DNA of 64,000 nt from QKTW01 sp052161885 (GTDB lineage Bacteria > Bacteroidota > Bacteroidia > Chitinophagales > Chitinophagaceae), in the NCBI GenBank assembly GCA_052161885.1, contig CP197396.1, positions 2,232,001 to 2,296,000 on the forward strand, read 5' to 3'. How positions within the stretch are numbered: position 1 is the first letter of the stretch; every line of letters begins with the position of its first letter. The notes beneath the pieces are model-generated. The model made no database searches, had not been told where the DNA came from, and saw nothing but the letters and a program-made list of their open reading frames with translations. The position numbers were made by a program, and so were the translations under genes. Below are positions 19,108 through 28,506 of the stretch, piece by piece.

Positions 19108-19728
19108 ATGTCAGACATCCATTTAAATTTCATCAATCAGTCGAACGATCAGAACAATTCGCAGATCGTTATCTTTCAGAAAAACATAGCCACCGGCCTG
19201 GACGAACTCCATGTAGCCTGGACGGTAATTAAAAACTGCAGCCCGGGCTGGCATCACCCGTTTGTATTTCCATTTTCATCTGCTGTGGGTTCTGCAGACA
19301 GCTATGGCAACCAGAGCCCGCTGCTCCAGGCCGAAAACGGCATACAGTTTCAGGTAGAAGACACAGCCGCAGGACATACTCTGGCGCCAAACGGGACCGC
19401 ATCAGACCCCAACTCTATTGAAGTACTTAACGCACTTGAAACCGGGGCTATAAATGCAGGAATATACAAAGACGGCCGTTTGTTTGCACAGAAAACGGGT
19501 ATTGCCCCCGGGCAGAAAGCCGCTTTTATGTTTAAGCCCACTATATGGATCGGCGTAGTATCACAAGTGGAGGAAGGCGAAGTAATGAACTCAGCCATTG
19601 TCAGCAATATCAATACAGAGTTATCACTGCTGGGTATAGCATCCGCAGATATCATTATGACTGGCGGCGGGCCAGGATCAACGTCACAACCGTTTCAATT
19701 TACACTCAGTAATATTCAATATATCTAG
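19108..19728 (+). CDS. Conserved hypothetical protein, 206 aa
   Basis: No signal peptide or membrane helix. The start context MSDIHLNFINQSNDQNNSQI, the central ALETGAINAGIYKDGRL, and the strongly conserved-looking C-terminal block FKPTIWIGVVSQVEEGEVMN followed by SAIVSNINTELSLLGIASAD recall a family I have seen repeatedly in Bacteroidota and other genomes without a proven function. The predicted fold is mostly beta. It follows the type B surface gene by 62 bp on the same strand but lacks any export signal. Its stop codon lies in CTAG, shared on the opposite strand with the stop of the converging HD gene. Function not assigned. Confidence 0.75.
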   Translation: MSDIHLNFINQSNDQNNSQIVIFQKNIATGLDELHVAWTVIKNCSPGWHHPFVFPFSSAVGSADSYGNQSPLLQAENGIQFQVEDTAAGHTLAPNGTASDPNSIEVLNALETGAINAGIYKDGRLFAQKTGIAPGQKAAFMFKPTIWIGVVSQVEEGEVMNSAIVSNINTELSLLGIASADIIMTGGGPGSTSQPFQFTLSNIQYI

Positions 19729-20402
19729 CAGTCCGACGTACCGGCATAGTTTCCTGTGCCGGTCTCTTTTTTCACCTGCAACATAAATTCCTTCAGCCAG
19801 GCAACCCGTTCACCAGCCAGCCTTTTTGCGGCATCTGTATGCATCATCTCCGGTAACCGGAATAGTTTTATTTTAAAGTGATCCAGCGCATACATGGAAT
19901 CATCGGGAGATCTGCGATCTGCAAAAATATCTTCGGGATCAAACAAACTGCGGTTCATCTGGCCGGAAACATAAAATACACGTGCCAGACCAATAGCGCC
20001 AAGTGCATCCAGACGGTCTGCGTCCTGCAAAATTCTTGCCTCAATTGTTTCCGGCGTCACCTGTGCAGAAAAACTATGTGCATGAATGGCATGTTGTATT
20101 GCAGGTATTTTTTCAACCGGGAAATATTCAAATGTATTTAAAACATCTGCTGTTTTTGCAGCACTCAGCAGAGAGGATTTTGCTCTTTCCGGATGATCTT
20201 TGGATAATGAAACAATATCATGAAAATATGCCGCAACAAGGATTACCATTCGGTCTGCCGGAGCAGCTTCAGCATCACAGATAAAACAACAGTTATTCCA
20301 TACCCTGTCTAAATGACTGATATCATGCGCTCCGTCTGATGGAGTTGTTTTTACAAGGTAGTCACGCAATACCTGCTGCCAATATTTCAATCCTGAATTC
20401 AT
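19725..20402 (-). CDS. HD-domain metal-dependent phosphohydrolase
   Basis: A 225-aa soluble protein of the YedJ/YpgQ-like HD family. The metal site is His30 in HDISH, His61-Asp62 in AAYFHDIV, and Asp near 131 in LQDADRLDALG. The length fits the family. Members hydrolyse nucleotides or other phosphate esters, but the substrate is not predictable here. It begins 3 bp after the stop of the upstream histidine kinase gene, so the two are probably co-transcribed. Its TAG stop overlaps the stop of the converging 206-aa gene inside one CTAG palindrome. Confidence 0.85.
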   Translation of the reverse strand: MNSGLKYWQQVLRDYLVKTTPSDGAHDISHLDRVWNNCCFICDAEAAPADRMVILVAAYFHDIVSLSKDHPERAKSSLLSAAKTADVLNTFEYFPVEKIPAIQHAIHAHSFSAQVTPETIEARILQDADRLDALGAIGLARVFYVSGQMNRSLFDPEDIFADRRSPDDSMYALDHFKIKLFRLPEMMHTDAAKRLAGERVAWLKEFMLQVKKETGTGNYAGTSDC

Positions 20403-20405
20403 ATC

Positions 20406-21740
20406 CTATGCTTTGGGAATGGAAATATAAAACGTACTTCCGACATCTAAAACAGAAGTGACACGTATATTTCCCCCCATAAGCTCTGCAAACTCACGGC
20501 AAAGTACCAGCCCGAGGCCACTGCCACGTTCATTATCTGTACCGTGGGTAGAAATTGTTTTCAGGGAAAAAAGCACATCAATCTGTGCAGGGGTCATACC
20601 CACGCCTGTATCACGGATGGCTAGCTCATAAAAGCCTTCGTGCATGCGGCCTTCGAAGTATACAGCGCCTGAAGGTTCAGTAAACTTGACCGCATTCTGC
20701 AGAATGTTACGCATGATCAGTTCCATCATGTCTGCATCCGCCCATACATAACTTTCATCTTCAAGAAGGTTATGCACAGTGATTGTCTTCTTATCTATTA
20801 TTACCTGTTTCGATGTGATCACTTTTTCCGCCAGCTCTTTAAGGCGTAGCCGCACTACCTGTTTTTTTACGCCTTCCATCTGCGATGAAGACCATGCGAG
20901 CAGATTGGTAAACATGTCCAGCGATATCCTGGAGAGGTTCAGTAATTCCTGCTGAAAAAGTACCCGTTCTTCTTCCGAAAGCGATTCGTCTCCAAGTAAT
21001 TCTGCAAGCCCCACACTGGTTGCAAGCGGCGACCTGAGATCATGAGATATTGCAGAGAACAACTTTACCTTCTGTCGGTTCAGTTCTTCAAGCTCTTCAT
21101 TCTGTGTCCTTATTGCACGGTTCTGTTCTTCTATTTGTACCAGGCGGTTCTCCGCCACCTTTTTTTCTTTATTATAATTTTTACGTAGATAGATTGTGAC
21201 CCAATACATTCCTACCAGTATTACTGTATAGCTGGACAGGAGATCTCCATACCGCTCTGTCCTGCTGTGATAAACCGGAGGTATCCAGGCTGGCCGGAAA
21301 AACTCTACGATCAATAATGATGTAGGAACAACAAGATGAAAAAAGAACCAGTACGGGTGCAGTTCCTTACGCGTAAATGCAATAAGCAGCTGAAATGTAA
21401 GAAAGAAAATAAATATTGCCGGCCCCATACTCCCGGCATTGAAGAGAAAGGTATATATAAGCCCGAGATAACTTGCTGCCGCATAGCATACAAGTCCTGT
21501 TATGTATTTTTTCCGGAACCTGGCATAGTAATACAGCAGAGATTGCAGCCCGAGCAGTATAATGAGCAGCCCGACGATATTGTACAGCTGCAGAAAAGCG
21601 TTTAACGGCAACAAAATGATCAGCAGTACAAACGTGACTACACTGATCGCATTAAATGCAATATTGTCCAGTGTGAAATCAGCGGCAGTACCCACCATGC
21701 GGTACCACACGCGTTTTATGGCGTCTGTGTTTAATTGCAA
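20406..21740 (-). CDS. Membrane-bound sensor histidine kinase
   Basis: A 444-aa protein. Residues about 30-185 contain six or more hydrophobic helices with little extracytoplasmic loop, so it probably senses something in or near the membrane. A coiled segment (195-225) leads to the HisKA domain with His233 in FSAISHDLRSPLA. The ATPase domain has the N box around Asn349 (NILQNAVKF), G1 DTGVGM at 377-382, and G2 GSGLGL at 406-411, all intact. There is no receiver domain and no response regulator nearby, so it is an orphan kinase in this window. The next gene in the transcript is an HD hydrolase 3 bp away. Confidence 0.9.
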   Translation of the reverse strand: MQLNTDAIKRVWYRMVGTAADFTLDNIAFNAISVVTFVLLIILLPLNAFLQLYNIVGLLIILLGLQSLLYYYARFRKKYITGLVCYAAASYLGLIYTFLFNAGSMGPAIFIFFLTFQLLIAFTRKELHPYWFFFHLVVPTSLLIVEFFRPAWIPPVYHSRTERYGDLLSSYTVILVGMYWVTIYLRKNYNKEKKVAENRLVQIEEQNRAIRTQNEELEELNRQKVKLFSAISHDLRSPLATSVGLAELLGDESLSEEERVLFQQELLNLSRISLDMFTNLLAWSSSQMEGVKKQVVRLRLKELAEKVITSKQVIIDKKTITVHNLLEDESYVWADADMMELIMRNILQNAVKFTEPSGAVYFEGRMHEGFYELAIRDTGVGMTPAQIDVLFSLKTISTHGTDNERGSGLGLVLCREFAELMGGNIRVTSVLDVGSTFYISIPKA

Positions 21741-21890
21741 TCTTGAGTGTTGACAGTTATAGTAAAAAGCTCTCCCGCTCTAAAAATAAACAAAATAGGC
21801 AAGAAAAATATGCATCACCTTATTAAACATAGACCTACTACATACCAACATACATAACATACGTATACATATTCAAAACGCCGGGTTAAT

Positions 21891-22850
21891 TTATTTTTTA
21901 GCCCCAGCTTCATTTTCCTGAACGGTAGCTCCGTTTGTCTCCACCTCTACCGACTTTGTAGTTACCGCATAAGAATTGGGCATAATGGGCGCTCCGTATT
22001 TTACAGCATATGCTTTGGTAAATTCTGCCCCGAAATACAGGATTATAGAGGAATAATATGTCCACAACATAAGGACAACCAGGGCGCCTGCCGCACCAAA
22101 AGTGCTGCCTACATTACTTTTGCTTATGTAAAAAGAAATTAAAAATTTACCTATCATAAACAGCAGCGCAGTTACAACGGAACCGCCCAGTATATCACGC
22201 CAGCGTATCCTGGCATCCGGCAGCACACGGAAGATCACTGAAAAAATAGTAGTGATGATTGCCAGGGTTATCAGCTGATTCAAAATATAAAACAACACGA
22301 TAGTAACATCGGGAAAATGGCTTTGCAAACGGGTGCTAAAACCGTCGATCAAAGTAGTGACGGCCAGCGACACCAGCAATAAAAAGCCCAGACTTACAAT
22401 TATTGAAAAAGAAAGGAACCTGTTTTGCAGCATTTTCAGCCATCCTTTTTTAGGTTTAGGCTTCAGGCCCCAGATCGTATTCACAGAATCCTGTATTTCG
22501 CCGAATATAGCGGTAGCGCCCAGTAATAATGTAACTCCTCCTACAATTGCAGCCATCGTTTTTTTTCCACCCAACGCTGCGTTCTGAATTATTGTTTGCA
22601 GCTGAATCGCAGTATCATTACCCATAAATGCTGAAAGCTGGCTGTATATTTTACCTTCTACCGCCTCACGCCCCCATACAATACTGCACAATGAAATAAT
22701 GAGGATAAGTAATGGCCCCATGGAAAAAACCGTAGAATAGGCAAGAGAGCCACTGAGCTTGGTTACTTTGTCGTCCGAAAAGCCTTTAAATGTATTTTTT
22801 AACACCTCCCATACACCTTTAAATGTCAACGGGGCTTTCATAATAAGCAC
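21891..22850 (-). CDS. YihY/BrkB-family inner-membrane protein
   Basis: A 319-aa protein with six predicted membrane helices and the family signatures KLSGSLAYSTVFSMGPLLI in the N-terminal region, GATAIFGEIQDSVNTIWGL, and FGAAGALVVLMLWTYYSS near the C-terminus. Length and topology match the YihY/virulence factor BrkB family (formerly mis-annotated RNase BN). The physiological role of the family is unsettled. Single gene, transcribed leftward, with about 150 bp of AT-rich DNA separating it from the kinase gene. Confidence 0.9.
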   Translation of the reverse strand: MLIMKAPLTFKGVWEVLKNTFKGFSDDKVTKLSGSLAYSTVFSMGPLLILIISLCSIVWGREAVEGKIYSQLSAFMGNDTAIQLQTIIQNAALGGKKTMAAIVGGVTLLLGATAIFGEIQDSVNTIWGLKPKPKKGWLKMLQNRFLSFSIIVSLGFLLLVSLAVTTLIDGFSTRLQSHFPDVTIVLFYILNQLITLAIITTIFSVIFRVLPDARIRWRDILGGSVVTALLFMIGKFLISFYISKSNVGSTFGAAGALVVLMLWTYYSSIILYFGAEFTKAYAVKYGAPIMPNSYAVTTKSVEVETNGATVQENEAGAKK

Positions 22851-23077
22851 ATTTATCTATGCAGATACAAAAATGTTACCATGAACGTTCCGGAGATGCT
22901 GCTCCGGAGTATTGTTACAAACCTGTATCCGTCACGAGCCCGGCAGGATGGTTTCTCCCCGGGAAGTTCTTCTGCATATTCAAATGTCTGGTTCCCGGTT
23001 ATTTTCTTAAAATCCTCCTGTAAGAGTCCCCCTGCATCCATTGGTATACCTGTATTTTTATATCTTACGACGCAAAT

Positions 23078-23680
23078 ATGCTTACTGCCACCGTATACGA
23101 CCGCGACACAGTTATTTCTATTCTTGCTGCAGCATTTGATACCAATAAAAGCGTGAACTACCTTATCCCACAGGATGCGCGCCGGCCAGCCCGCATCAGG
23201 AAAATGATGGAATATTCTTTCGACATGTGTATGCAATTTGGCGTGGTGTATCTTTCAGAAGACAGATTGTCCTGTGCACTTACGCTGCTACCGGAATGCC
23301 GAAAAACAACACTACGATCCATCTGGCTCGATATAAAACTCATTACCGGCAGCATCGGCATTGCGAATGTGAGCAAAGCATTAAAACGGGAAGCAGTAAT
23401 CAAAAAGCAATATCCGCAGGAGCCTTTTTACTATCTCTGGTTTATCGGCACCGATCCCGCAGCACAGGGAAAAGGGACAGGCAGCCGCCTTTTACAGGAA
23501 ATTATTGCTGCTGCAAAAAACGGGAACAGGCCACTGTTGCTTGAAACCTCCGCTACGCAGTATATACCGTGGTATCAACGCAACGGGCTGCAGATTTATC
23601 ATACCGAAATGTTCAGCTATCCGCTGTACTTTATGCATACAACTGATAATAAATCAGTTGCAGATACACATGAACTATAA
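23078..23680 (+). CDS. GNAT-family N-acetyltransferase
   Basis: A 200-aa protein with the acetyl-CoA binding motif A at WFIGTDPAAQGKGTGSRLL (Q-x-x-G-x-G) preceded by the beta-4 strand FYYLWFIG, and the motif B-like LLLETSATQYIPWYQRNGLQ. Family length is normal. The substrate (small molecule or protein amine) cannot be told. It stands alone, divergent from the BrkB-like gene. The upstream 227 bp contain a CCGGAG/CTCCGG hairpin (about 22889-22906) but no gene. Confidence 0.85.
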   Translation: MLTATVYDRDTVISILAAAFDTNKSVNYLIPQDARRPARIRKMMEYSFDMCMQFGVVYLSEDRLSCALTLLPECRKTTLRSIWLDIKLITGSIGIANVSKALKREAVIKKQYPQEPFYYLWFIGTDPAAQGKGTGSRLLQEIIAAAKNGNRPLLLETSATQYIPWYQRNGLQIYHTEMFSYPLYFMHTTDNKSVADTHEL

Positions 23681-23829
23681 TTGGCTACACACATAATAAG
23701 CCAGTATATTTGAAACTGTTTTTTACCGGGAAATGCTGTCAGACGCTTCCTGTTATCACTTTATTAAGTTTATTCCTGCCCGTTCGACCATAAGAAAATA
23801 ACCCGGAACTATGCAATCCGTTTTTGCAT

Positions 23830-25242
23830 ATGAAAAAAATATACACGCTTACAGCATACTTTATCTGCATGGCATATTATTATCAGTCCTTTGCAGGTAA
23901 TAAAATAAAAGTGTACTTCAATCACCCGGTAAACACCGCGGTTTCAAATGGTGTGCCCGCTACATACCTGAACAATACCCTCGCAGATACTGTGGTTGCG
24001 TACATCAACAAAGCAAAGTATTCCATAGATGTGGCTATGTACAATTACAGCACAGGAACAGAAGCCACTGAAATAGCCGGCGCCGTAAATGCCGCATATA
24101 CAAGGGGCGTTCATATCCGCTGGATATCTGACGGAAGTTCCACCAATGCTGCGCTTTCACTGCTTAACAACAATATTCCTAAGATAAGTAGTCCTACCGG
24201 AGGCAACTACAACATTATGCACAATAAGTTCATGATCATTGATGCGGGTTCTGCCAATGCAGATGATGCAATTGTGTGGACCGGCTCTACAAACTGGAGT
24301 ACAGAGCAGCTGAATTATGATTACAACAATGCAATATCCTTGCAGGATTCGGCATTGGCGCATGCCTACACAGCTGAATTCAATATGATGTGGGGTGATA
24401 CCGGCATGGTGTACAACGCAGCACAATCGAAATTCGGACCTTACAAAACAAATCTTGGCAGGCACAATTTCACAATAGATGGCCATGTAGTAGAGCTATA
24501 CTTCAGCCCGTCTGATGGCACCAACAGCCAGATACAGAATGCTATAAATACTGCGGGTAAAGACCTTTATTTTGGCGTGTATACATTTACAGATAATACA
24601 GATGCCACTGCTATTGTCAACAGGAAAAACAACGGCGTATATGTGGCCGGTATAGAAGATGAGTTCAGTAAATCATACAATGCACATAACACTTTATTAA
24701 ACGGACTGGGCACTGGTTATTTTAAAGTGTACAACGGCTCAGGAAATATTTACCACAGCAAAATGCTGATCGTCGATCCGTCAGATAAATGCTCCGATCC
24801 GCTGGTGCTGACGGGATCACACAACTGGTCTATTGCAGCAAACACACAAAACGACGAGAACACACTGATCATTCACAGCGATACTGTTGCCAATATTTAC
24901 TACCAGGCTTTCTGGGCAGATTTTACCGGCATGGGGGGCACGCTTACACCGCAAACAGGATGCACAACAGGTATTACAGCCGTTAGTTCCGGAAATTCAT
25001 TTACTATTTTTCCGAATCCGTTTACACAGCATACCACTATCCGCTATGAACTTTCAGCAATGCAAAACGTATCCATTACTGTCGTAAATATAATGGGACA
25101 AACCGTTTTACAGCCGGTAGCCGGCGAACAACAGCAACCCGGCATACATGAATATCAGCTGGACAACATCGCACCTGGTATATATTTCGTAAAATGCTGC
25201 ATAGGCACATCCTGTTATATACATAAGGTGATTAGTTTGTAA
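23830..25242 (+). CDS. Secreted phospholipase D-like protein with T9SS type A signal
   Basis: The ATG at 23830 gives a clean signal peptide (MKKIYTLTAYFICMAYYYQ to SFAG), so it is preferred over a TTG 6 bp upstream. The 470-aa product has two complete HKD catalytic motifs: HNKFMIID (followed by WTGSTNWS) and HSKMLIVD (followed by LTGSHNWS). These define an active PLD-superfamily phosphodiesterase; members cleave phospholipids, or nucleic acids in the Nuc-like branch, where TGS-x-N-W/F-S is typical. The C-terminus is a type A sorting domain (FTIFPNPFTQHTTIRYEL, APGIYFVKCC, HKVISL). It is therefore exported to the surface or medium. Monocistronic by context. Confidence 0.9.
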   Translation: MKKIYTLTAYFICMAYYYQSFAGNKIKVYFNHPVNTAVSNGVPATYLNNTLADTVVAYINKAKYSIDVAMYNYSTGTEATEIAGAVNAAYTRGVHIRWISDGSSTNAALSLLNNNIPKISSPTGGNYNIMHNKFMIIDAGSANADDAIVWTGSTNWSTEQLNYDYNNAISLQDSALAHAYTAEFNMMWGDTGMVYNAAQSKFGPYKTNLGRHNFTIDGHVVELYFSPSDGTNSQIQNAINTAGKDLYFGVYTFTDNTDATAIVNRKNNGVYVAGIEDEFSKSYNAHNTLLNGLGTGYFKVYNGSGNIYHSKMLIVDPSDKCSDPLVLTGSHNWSIAANTQNDENTLIIHSDTVANIYYQAFWADFTGMGGTLTPQTGCTTGITAVSSGNSFTIFPNPFTQHTTIRYELSAMQNVSITVVNIMGQTVLQPVAGEQQQPGIHEYQLDNIAPGIYFVKCCIGTSCYIHKVISL

Positions 25243-25401
25243 TCCTGTACCGGCACGCCTTACAAGCTTATAGAATTCATTTGATGCACAAAAACTGTGC
25301 ACGGTAATTACGTGGAAATCCGGCAACAGAAATGTAAAAGCCGAAAAGAGAGGACAATAAATATCCCGCCGGAAAAAGTGGCCGTATTAACCGGCCACTA
25401 T

Positions 25402-26418
25402 CTACCAGCTTATGTATATAGACGCATTGCCTACAATATGCCGGTCAAATGACTGAAGCATAGGCGAAGTAAGCTTTTGCGAGAAAGAGGCGCCAATATT
25501 TTTCCAGGCTGCAACAACACCAAATTCAATATTTCCTTCTATGCCGGTATTGGCGGTGGCAGGGGTCTCTTCGCCATCCATCCTTTTGTAATAATCTGAT
25601 TTTCCACGGAAAGCAGCACCATCTACCATGGCGTTATATTTAAGCCAGTCAGCCGAGGGCTTAAAGAACCCATACAGCTGGAAAGCTTTGTCACCCTTGC
25701 CGGAATACCGCGGGATTCCACCCTGGAAGTAAGGGTTCATCCGGCCCACACGTACAATACCATACCCGGACGCACCGTCAAACAATGTACCTACTTCTGC
25801 TCTTGCACCACCTATTACCTCAAAAGCATTTTTGTAATGCAACAACATTTTCTCCCCGGCAAAACTGAGATTTACCAGCAAAGCATTAGGCATCTGGTAC
25901 TGCCACCCCATCGGCCGGTCGTCGCCTATAATGCGGTGCATCAATATCTGCAGTTTATCTGCCATAGCGGCCGGCCCCATCACACCTGCAAGCAGTTCTG
26001 TCTGCAGATTGTATTTCTTTTCCGGGTTTGAGGAATTAAGGCTGTGTGTAAGAAATAAAGCGCCTGCATATGGGTAGTCATGAACATCTGGTTGCGTTTT
26101 CGTAATATATTTCGGCGTGAACATGAGTTGCATTGCACTGACGCCGAAAGTATTCACCGCATCCTTACCTGCTTTGGGCATCCACCGGTCCAGGAAAAAC
26201 GTCGACCTGTGATCTTTTGTGTAATAGTAATCCAACCGGACACCATTGGTGTATGCATCATCCGAAGCATTTCCGAATACATTAAGTACATCGTTATCTT
26301 CATAAATACGCACCATATGATCCTGCGCATCTATACGAAAAGAACTAAAAATCAGGAACAATAAAAAAAAGATGTTCCTTTTGTCGCTACTTCCCTTAAT
26401 TTGCTTCCTGCGTAACAT
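25402..26418 (-). CDS. LpxR-family lipid A deacylase-like outer-membrane protein
   Basis: A 338-aa protein with a signal peptide after a short basic N-terminus (NIFFLLFLIFSSFRIDAQ). The mature start YEDNDVLNV...DDAYTNGVRLDYYY carries the Asn-Asp and TNG signature of the LpxR/DUF2219 family, whose members remove the 3'-acyloxyacyl group of lipid A in a calcium-dependent reaction in the outer membrane. Several amphipathic beta strands follow and it ends ASIYISW, consistent with a 12-strand barrel. The active-site His was not located with certainty, so activity is inferred. It is divergent from the lipid desaturase gene and shares its 132-bp promoter region, so both may act in envelope lipid remodelling. 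Confidence 0.8.
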   Translation of the reverse strand: MLRRKQIKGSSDKRNIFFLLFLIFSSFRIDAQDHMVRIYEDNDVLNVFGNASDDAYTNGVRLDYYYTKDHRSTFFLDRWMPKAGKDAVNTFGVSAMQLMFTPKYITKTQPDVHDYPYAGALFLTHSLNSSNPEKKYNLQTELLAGVMGPAAMADKLQILMHRIIGDDRPMGWQYQMPNALLVNLSFAGEKMLLHYKNAFEVIGGARAEVGTLFDGASGYGIVRVGRMNPYFQGGIPRYSGKGDKAFQLYGFFKPSADWLKYNAMVDGAAFRGKSDYYKRMDGEETPATANTGIEGNIEFGVVAAWKNIGASFSQKLTSPMLQSFDRHIVGNASIYISW

Positions 26419-26550
26419 AATTTCATCATTAAAAAGAATATTTGCCGGACTTTTCGACCGATTTTGTATTTTAGTCCAAAATTAAAGCAGATCTGTGTTA
26501 CGGAAATATTCGTTAACTCTATTCTCTCATAAGCAAAAACAAAATAAATC

Positions 26551-27525
26551 ATGCCGAAGCAGTTCAGGTGGTCAGATGAGGTGGAGCCTCATAAAAAACG
26601 GACAAAAGAGATTATCAGGAACCACCCCGAGATACGGGAACTGATAGGGCGCAACCCGTATACACTACTGGTGATATTGCTTTGCGTGGGCGTACAGTTT
26701 GGCCTGGCGTGGTGGCTGCGCGATGCTTCGTGGTGGCTGGTAGTACTTATGGCCTATGCTATTGGGGCATTTGCATGTCATACGCTCTTTGTATGCATTC
26801 ACGAATGTGCACACAACCTGCTGTTCAAAAACAGGGTACTCAATACGCTCTCTGGTATACTGGCAAATCTCCCGCTCGTATTTCCCAGCTCCGTTTCTTT
26901 TCAGAAATACCATATTAAACACCATTCTTACCAGGGTGTGGAAGAACTGGATGCAGATATGCCTTTTCGCTGGGAAGCAAAACTTATAGACAACAGTGTA
27001 ATAGGCAAAGCCCTGTGGCTGCTTTTCTACCCTGTGTTTCAGCTGCTGCGCCCGTTACGTCTTACAAAAGAAATTTCCATTTTCGACGGATGGACGGTGG
27101 TAAACTGGATCGTGCAATTCAGCTTTATGGCTTTCATTGTATATTTCTTTGGTGCCAAAGCAACTGTATTTCTTGTAGCCAGTTTTTTCTTTTCCATAGG
27201 CCTCCATCCCCTTGGCGCCCGCTGGATACAGGAACACTACCTCACCCATGGCGAGCAGGAAACCAAAAGCTATTACGGCGTGCTCAATACCGTAAACCTG
27301 AATGTAGGCTACCACAATGAGCATCACGATTTCCCTTCCATACCATGGAACAGGTTACCTAAAATAAAATCGATTGCCAACTCCTATTATGAGACGCTTG
27401 GCTATCACACATCATACACCGTACTGCTGTTCCAGTTTTTGTTCGACAAAAACCTTTCTGTGTATTCACGTACCGCACGGTCAAAACGCGGCGAGAAAGC
27501 AGTTGCGGAAGACAAAGCCGCTTAG
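26551..27525 (+). CDS. Fatty-acid/sphingolipid desaturase, DES1-like
   Basis: A 324-aa membrane protein with three histidine boxes HECAH (84-88), HIKHH (121-125) and HNEHH (255-259), and four or more membrane helices. The N-terminal FRWSDEVEPHKKRTKEIIRN is arranged like the sphingolipid delta-4 desaturase N-terminal domain, and NVGYHNEHHDFPSIPWNRLP closely resembles the end of eukaryotic dihydroceramide desaturase (DES1/DEGS1). GLHPLGARWIQEHY also fits. Bacteroidota make sphingolipids, so introduction of a double bond into a dihydroceramide-like long-chain base is a reasonable inference; an acyl-lipid desaturase is the alternative. It is followed by a strong terminator. Confidence 0.85.
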   Translation: MPKQFRWSDEVEPHKKRTKEIIRNHPEIRELIGRNPYTLLVILLCVGVQFGLAWWLRDASWWLVVLMAYAIGAFACHTLFVCIHECAHNLLFKNRVLNTLSGILANLPLVFPSSVSFQKYHIKHHSYQGVEELDADMPFRWEAKLIDNSVIGKALWLLFYPVFQLLRPLRLTKEISIFDGWTVVNWIVQFSFMAFIVYFFGAKATVFLVASFFFSIGLHPLGARWIQEHYLTHGEQETKSYYGVLNTVNLNVGYHNEHHDFPSIPWNRLPKIKSIANSYYETLGYHTSYTVLLFQFLFDKNLSVYSRTARSKRGEKAVAEDKAA

Positions 27526-27541
27526 ACGTTATGATATATAA

Positions 27542-27577
27542 AAAAACGCCTCAGCACATTTGTGTTGAGGCGTTTTT
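27542..27577. terminator. Bidirectional terminator between desaturase and T9SS protein
   Basis: A long stem (AAAAACGCCTCAGCACA with TGTGTTGAGGCGTTTTT, two-base loop, one G-T pair) has A tracts on the left and T tracts on the right, so it serves both converging genes. Confidence 0.9.
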
Positions 27578-27591
27578 CTGTTGCAGGGCTT

Positions 27592-28506
27592 CTATTTTAT
27601 AAACAAGATTTTGCCGGTGTAAACGGTGTTTCCTCCCGTCTGTACCCTGACAAAATAAGTACCGCCGTTCAGTAATGCCTGACGCAGATCAATCGTCTTT
27701 GTACTGCCGGCATCCGTTGTCTCATGAATGCATAACCGACCGCTGATATCCGTAATATTAATGATGCTGCAGGCGGCAATATTTTTCAATACAATAAAAT
27801 CATGGGTTGGATTGGGAGTTATCTGCACAGAAATCTTGCCGGCACAATCTGCGGTAACCACCTTTGAATAAGTTATTGTTCCATCCGGATCCGTCATTTT
27901 AAGACGATAGTAGTTGACGCCTGGCACAGACGATTCATCTGTAAAGCTGTAATATGTAACAGCTACTCCTATCGCTACTTCGGTATGTATATCTGAATAT
28001 GCAACGCCATTGCTACTCCTTTGCACAGTAAAGCGTCCGGAGGCATCTGCACCTGCTTTCCATGAAATTAAGACGGAGTTTCCGCCAGGTACAGCATCAA
28101 AGGCAAGCAAGCGTAGGGCTAATGCCGTTCCCACCGGGAATACAACACCGGTATATTCTGTGCCATTGTTGGTTGTTCCGTAATCTGCTTTGGCAGCCTC
28201 GGCGACAAGATTTGTAGCTACAGCAGGCAGTGCTCCGGAGCCGCCCGTAGTGGAAGCAACGATCGGAAAATCTACGCGGTAATTTGACCCCGCGGGGCCA
28301 TTCGTATTGTCAAAACTACCTGCTACAAACCCGGTGTAGGTTGCGGGATCATATTCCACTTGTGCCATCAGCCCCTGTCCAAAAGAAGTATTGGCAAAAA
28401 ACCAGACCGTAAGCGTTGTGCCTGTTTTGGTATAGCCCAAATAGTTAATAGTGGCAAAAACATTGGTGCATACCAGTACCAGCAAAAAAGTAATCAACTT
28501 TTTCAT
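27592..28506 (-). CDS. Exported hypothetical protein, T9SS type A cargo
   Basis: A 304-aa protein with signal peptide 1-18 (LLVLVCTNVFA). The N-terminal 130 residues (INYLGYTKTGTTLTVWFFAN...) are beta-rich without a match I recognise. Residues about 140-215 form a fibronectin-type module of the kind that links cargo domains (ISWKAGADASGRFTVQRSSN, GVNYYRLKMTDPDGTITYSK). The C-terminal domain (VQITPNPTHDFIVLKN, GGTYFVRVQTGGNTVYTGKI) is a type A sorting signal. Secreted; function unknown. It converges on the desaturase gene with a shared terminator. Confidence 0.85.
   Translation of the reverse strand: MKKLITFLLVLVCTNVFATINYLGYTKTGTTLTVWFFANTSFGQGLMAQVEYDPATYTGFVAGSFDNTNGPAGSNYRVDFPIVASTTGGSGALPAVATNLVAEAAKADYGTTNNGTEYTGVVFPVGTALALRLLAFDAVPGGNSVLISWKAGADASGRFTVQRSSNGVAYSDIHTEVAIGVAVTYYSFTDESSVPGVNYYRLKMTDPDGTITYSKVVTADCAGKISVQITPNPTHDFIVLKNIAACSIINITDISGRLCIHETTDAGSTKTIDLRQALLNGGTYFVRVQTGGNTVYTGKILFIK

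Noticed and set aside
22853..23236. Leftward 127-codon frame
   Set aside because: Overlaps the start of the well supported GNAT gene on the other strand and shows no family features.
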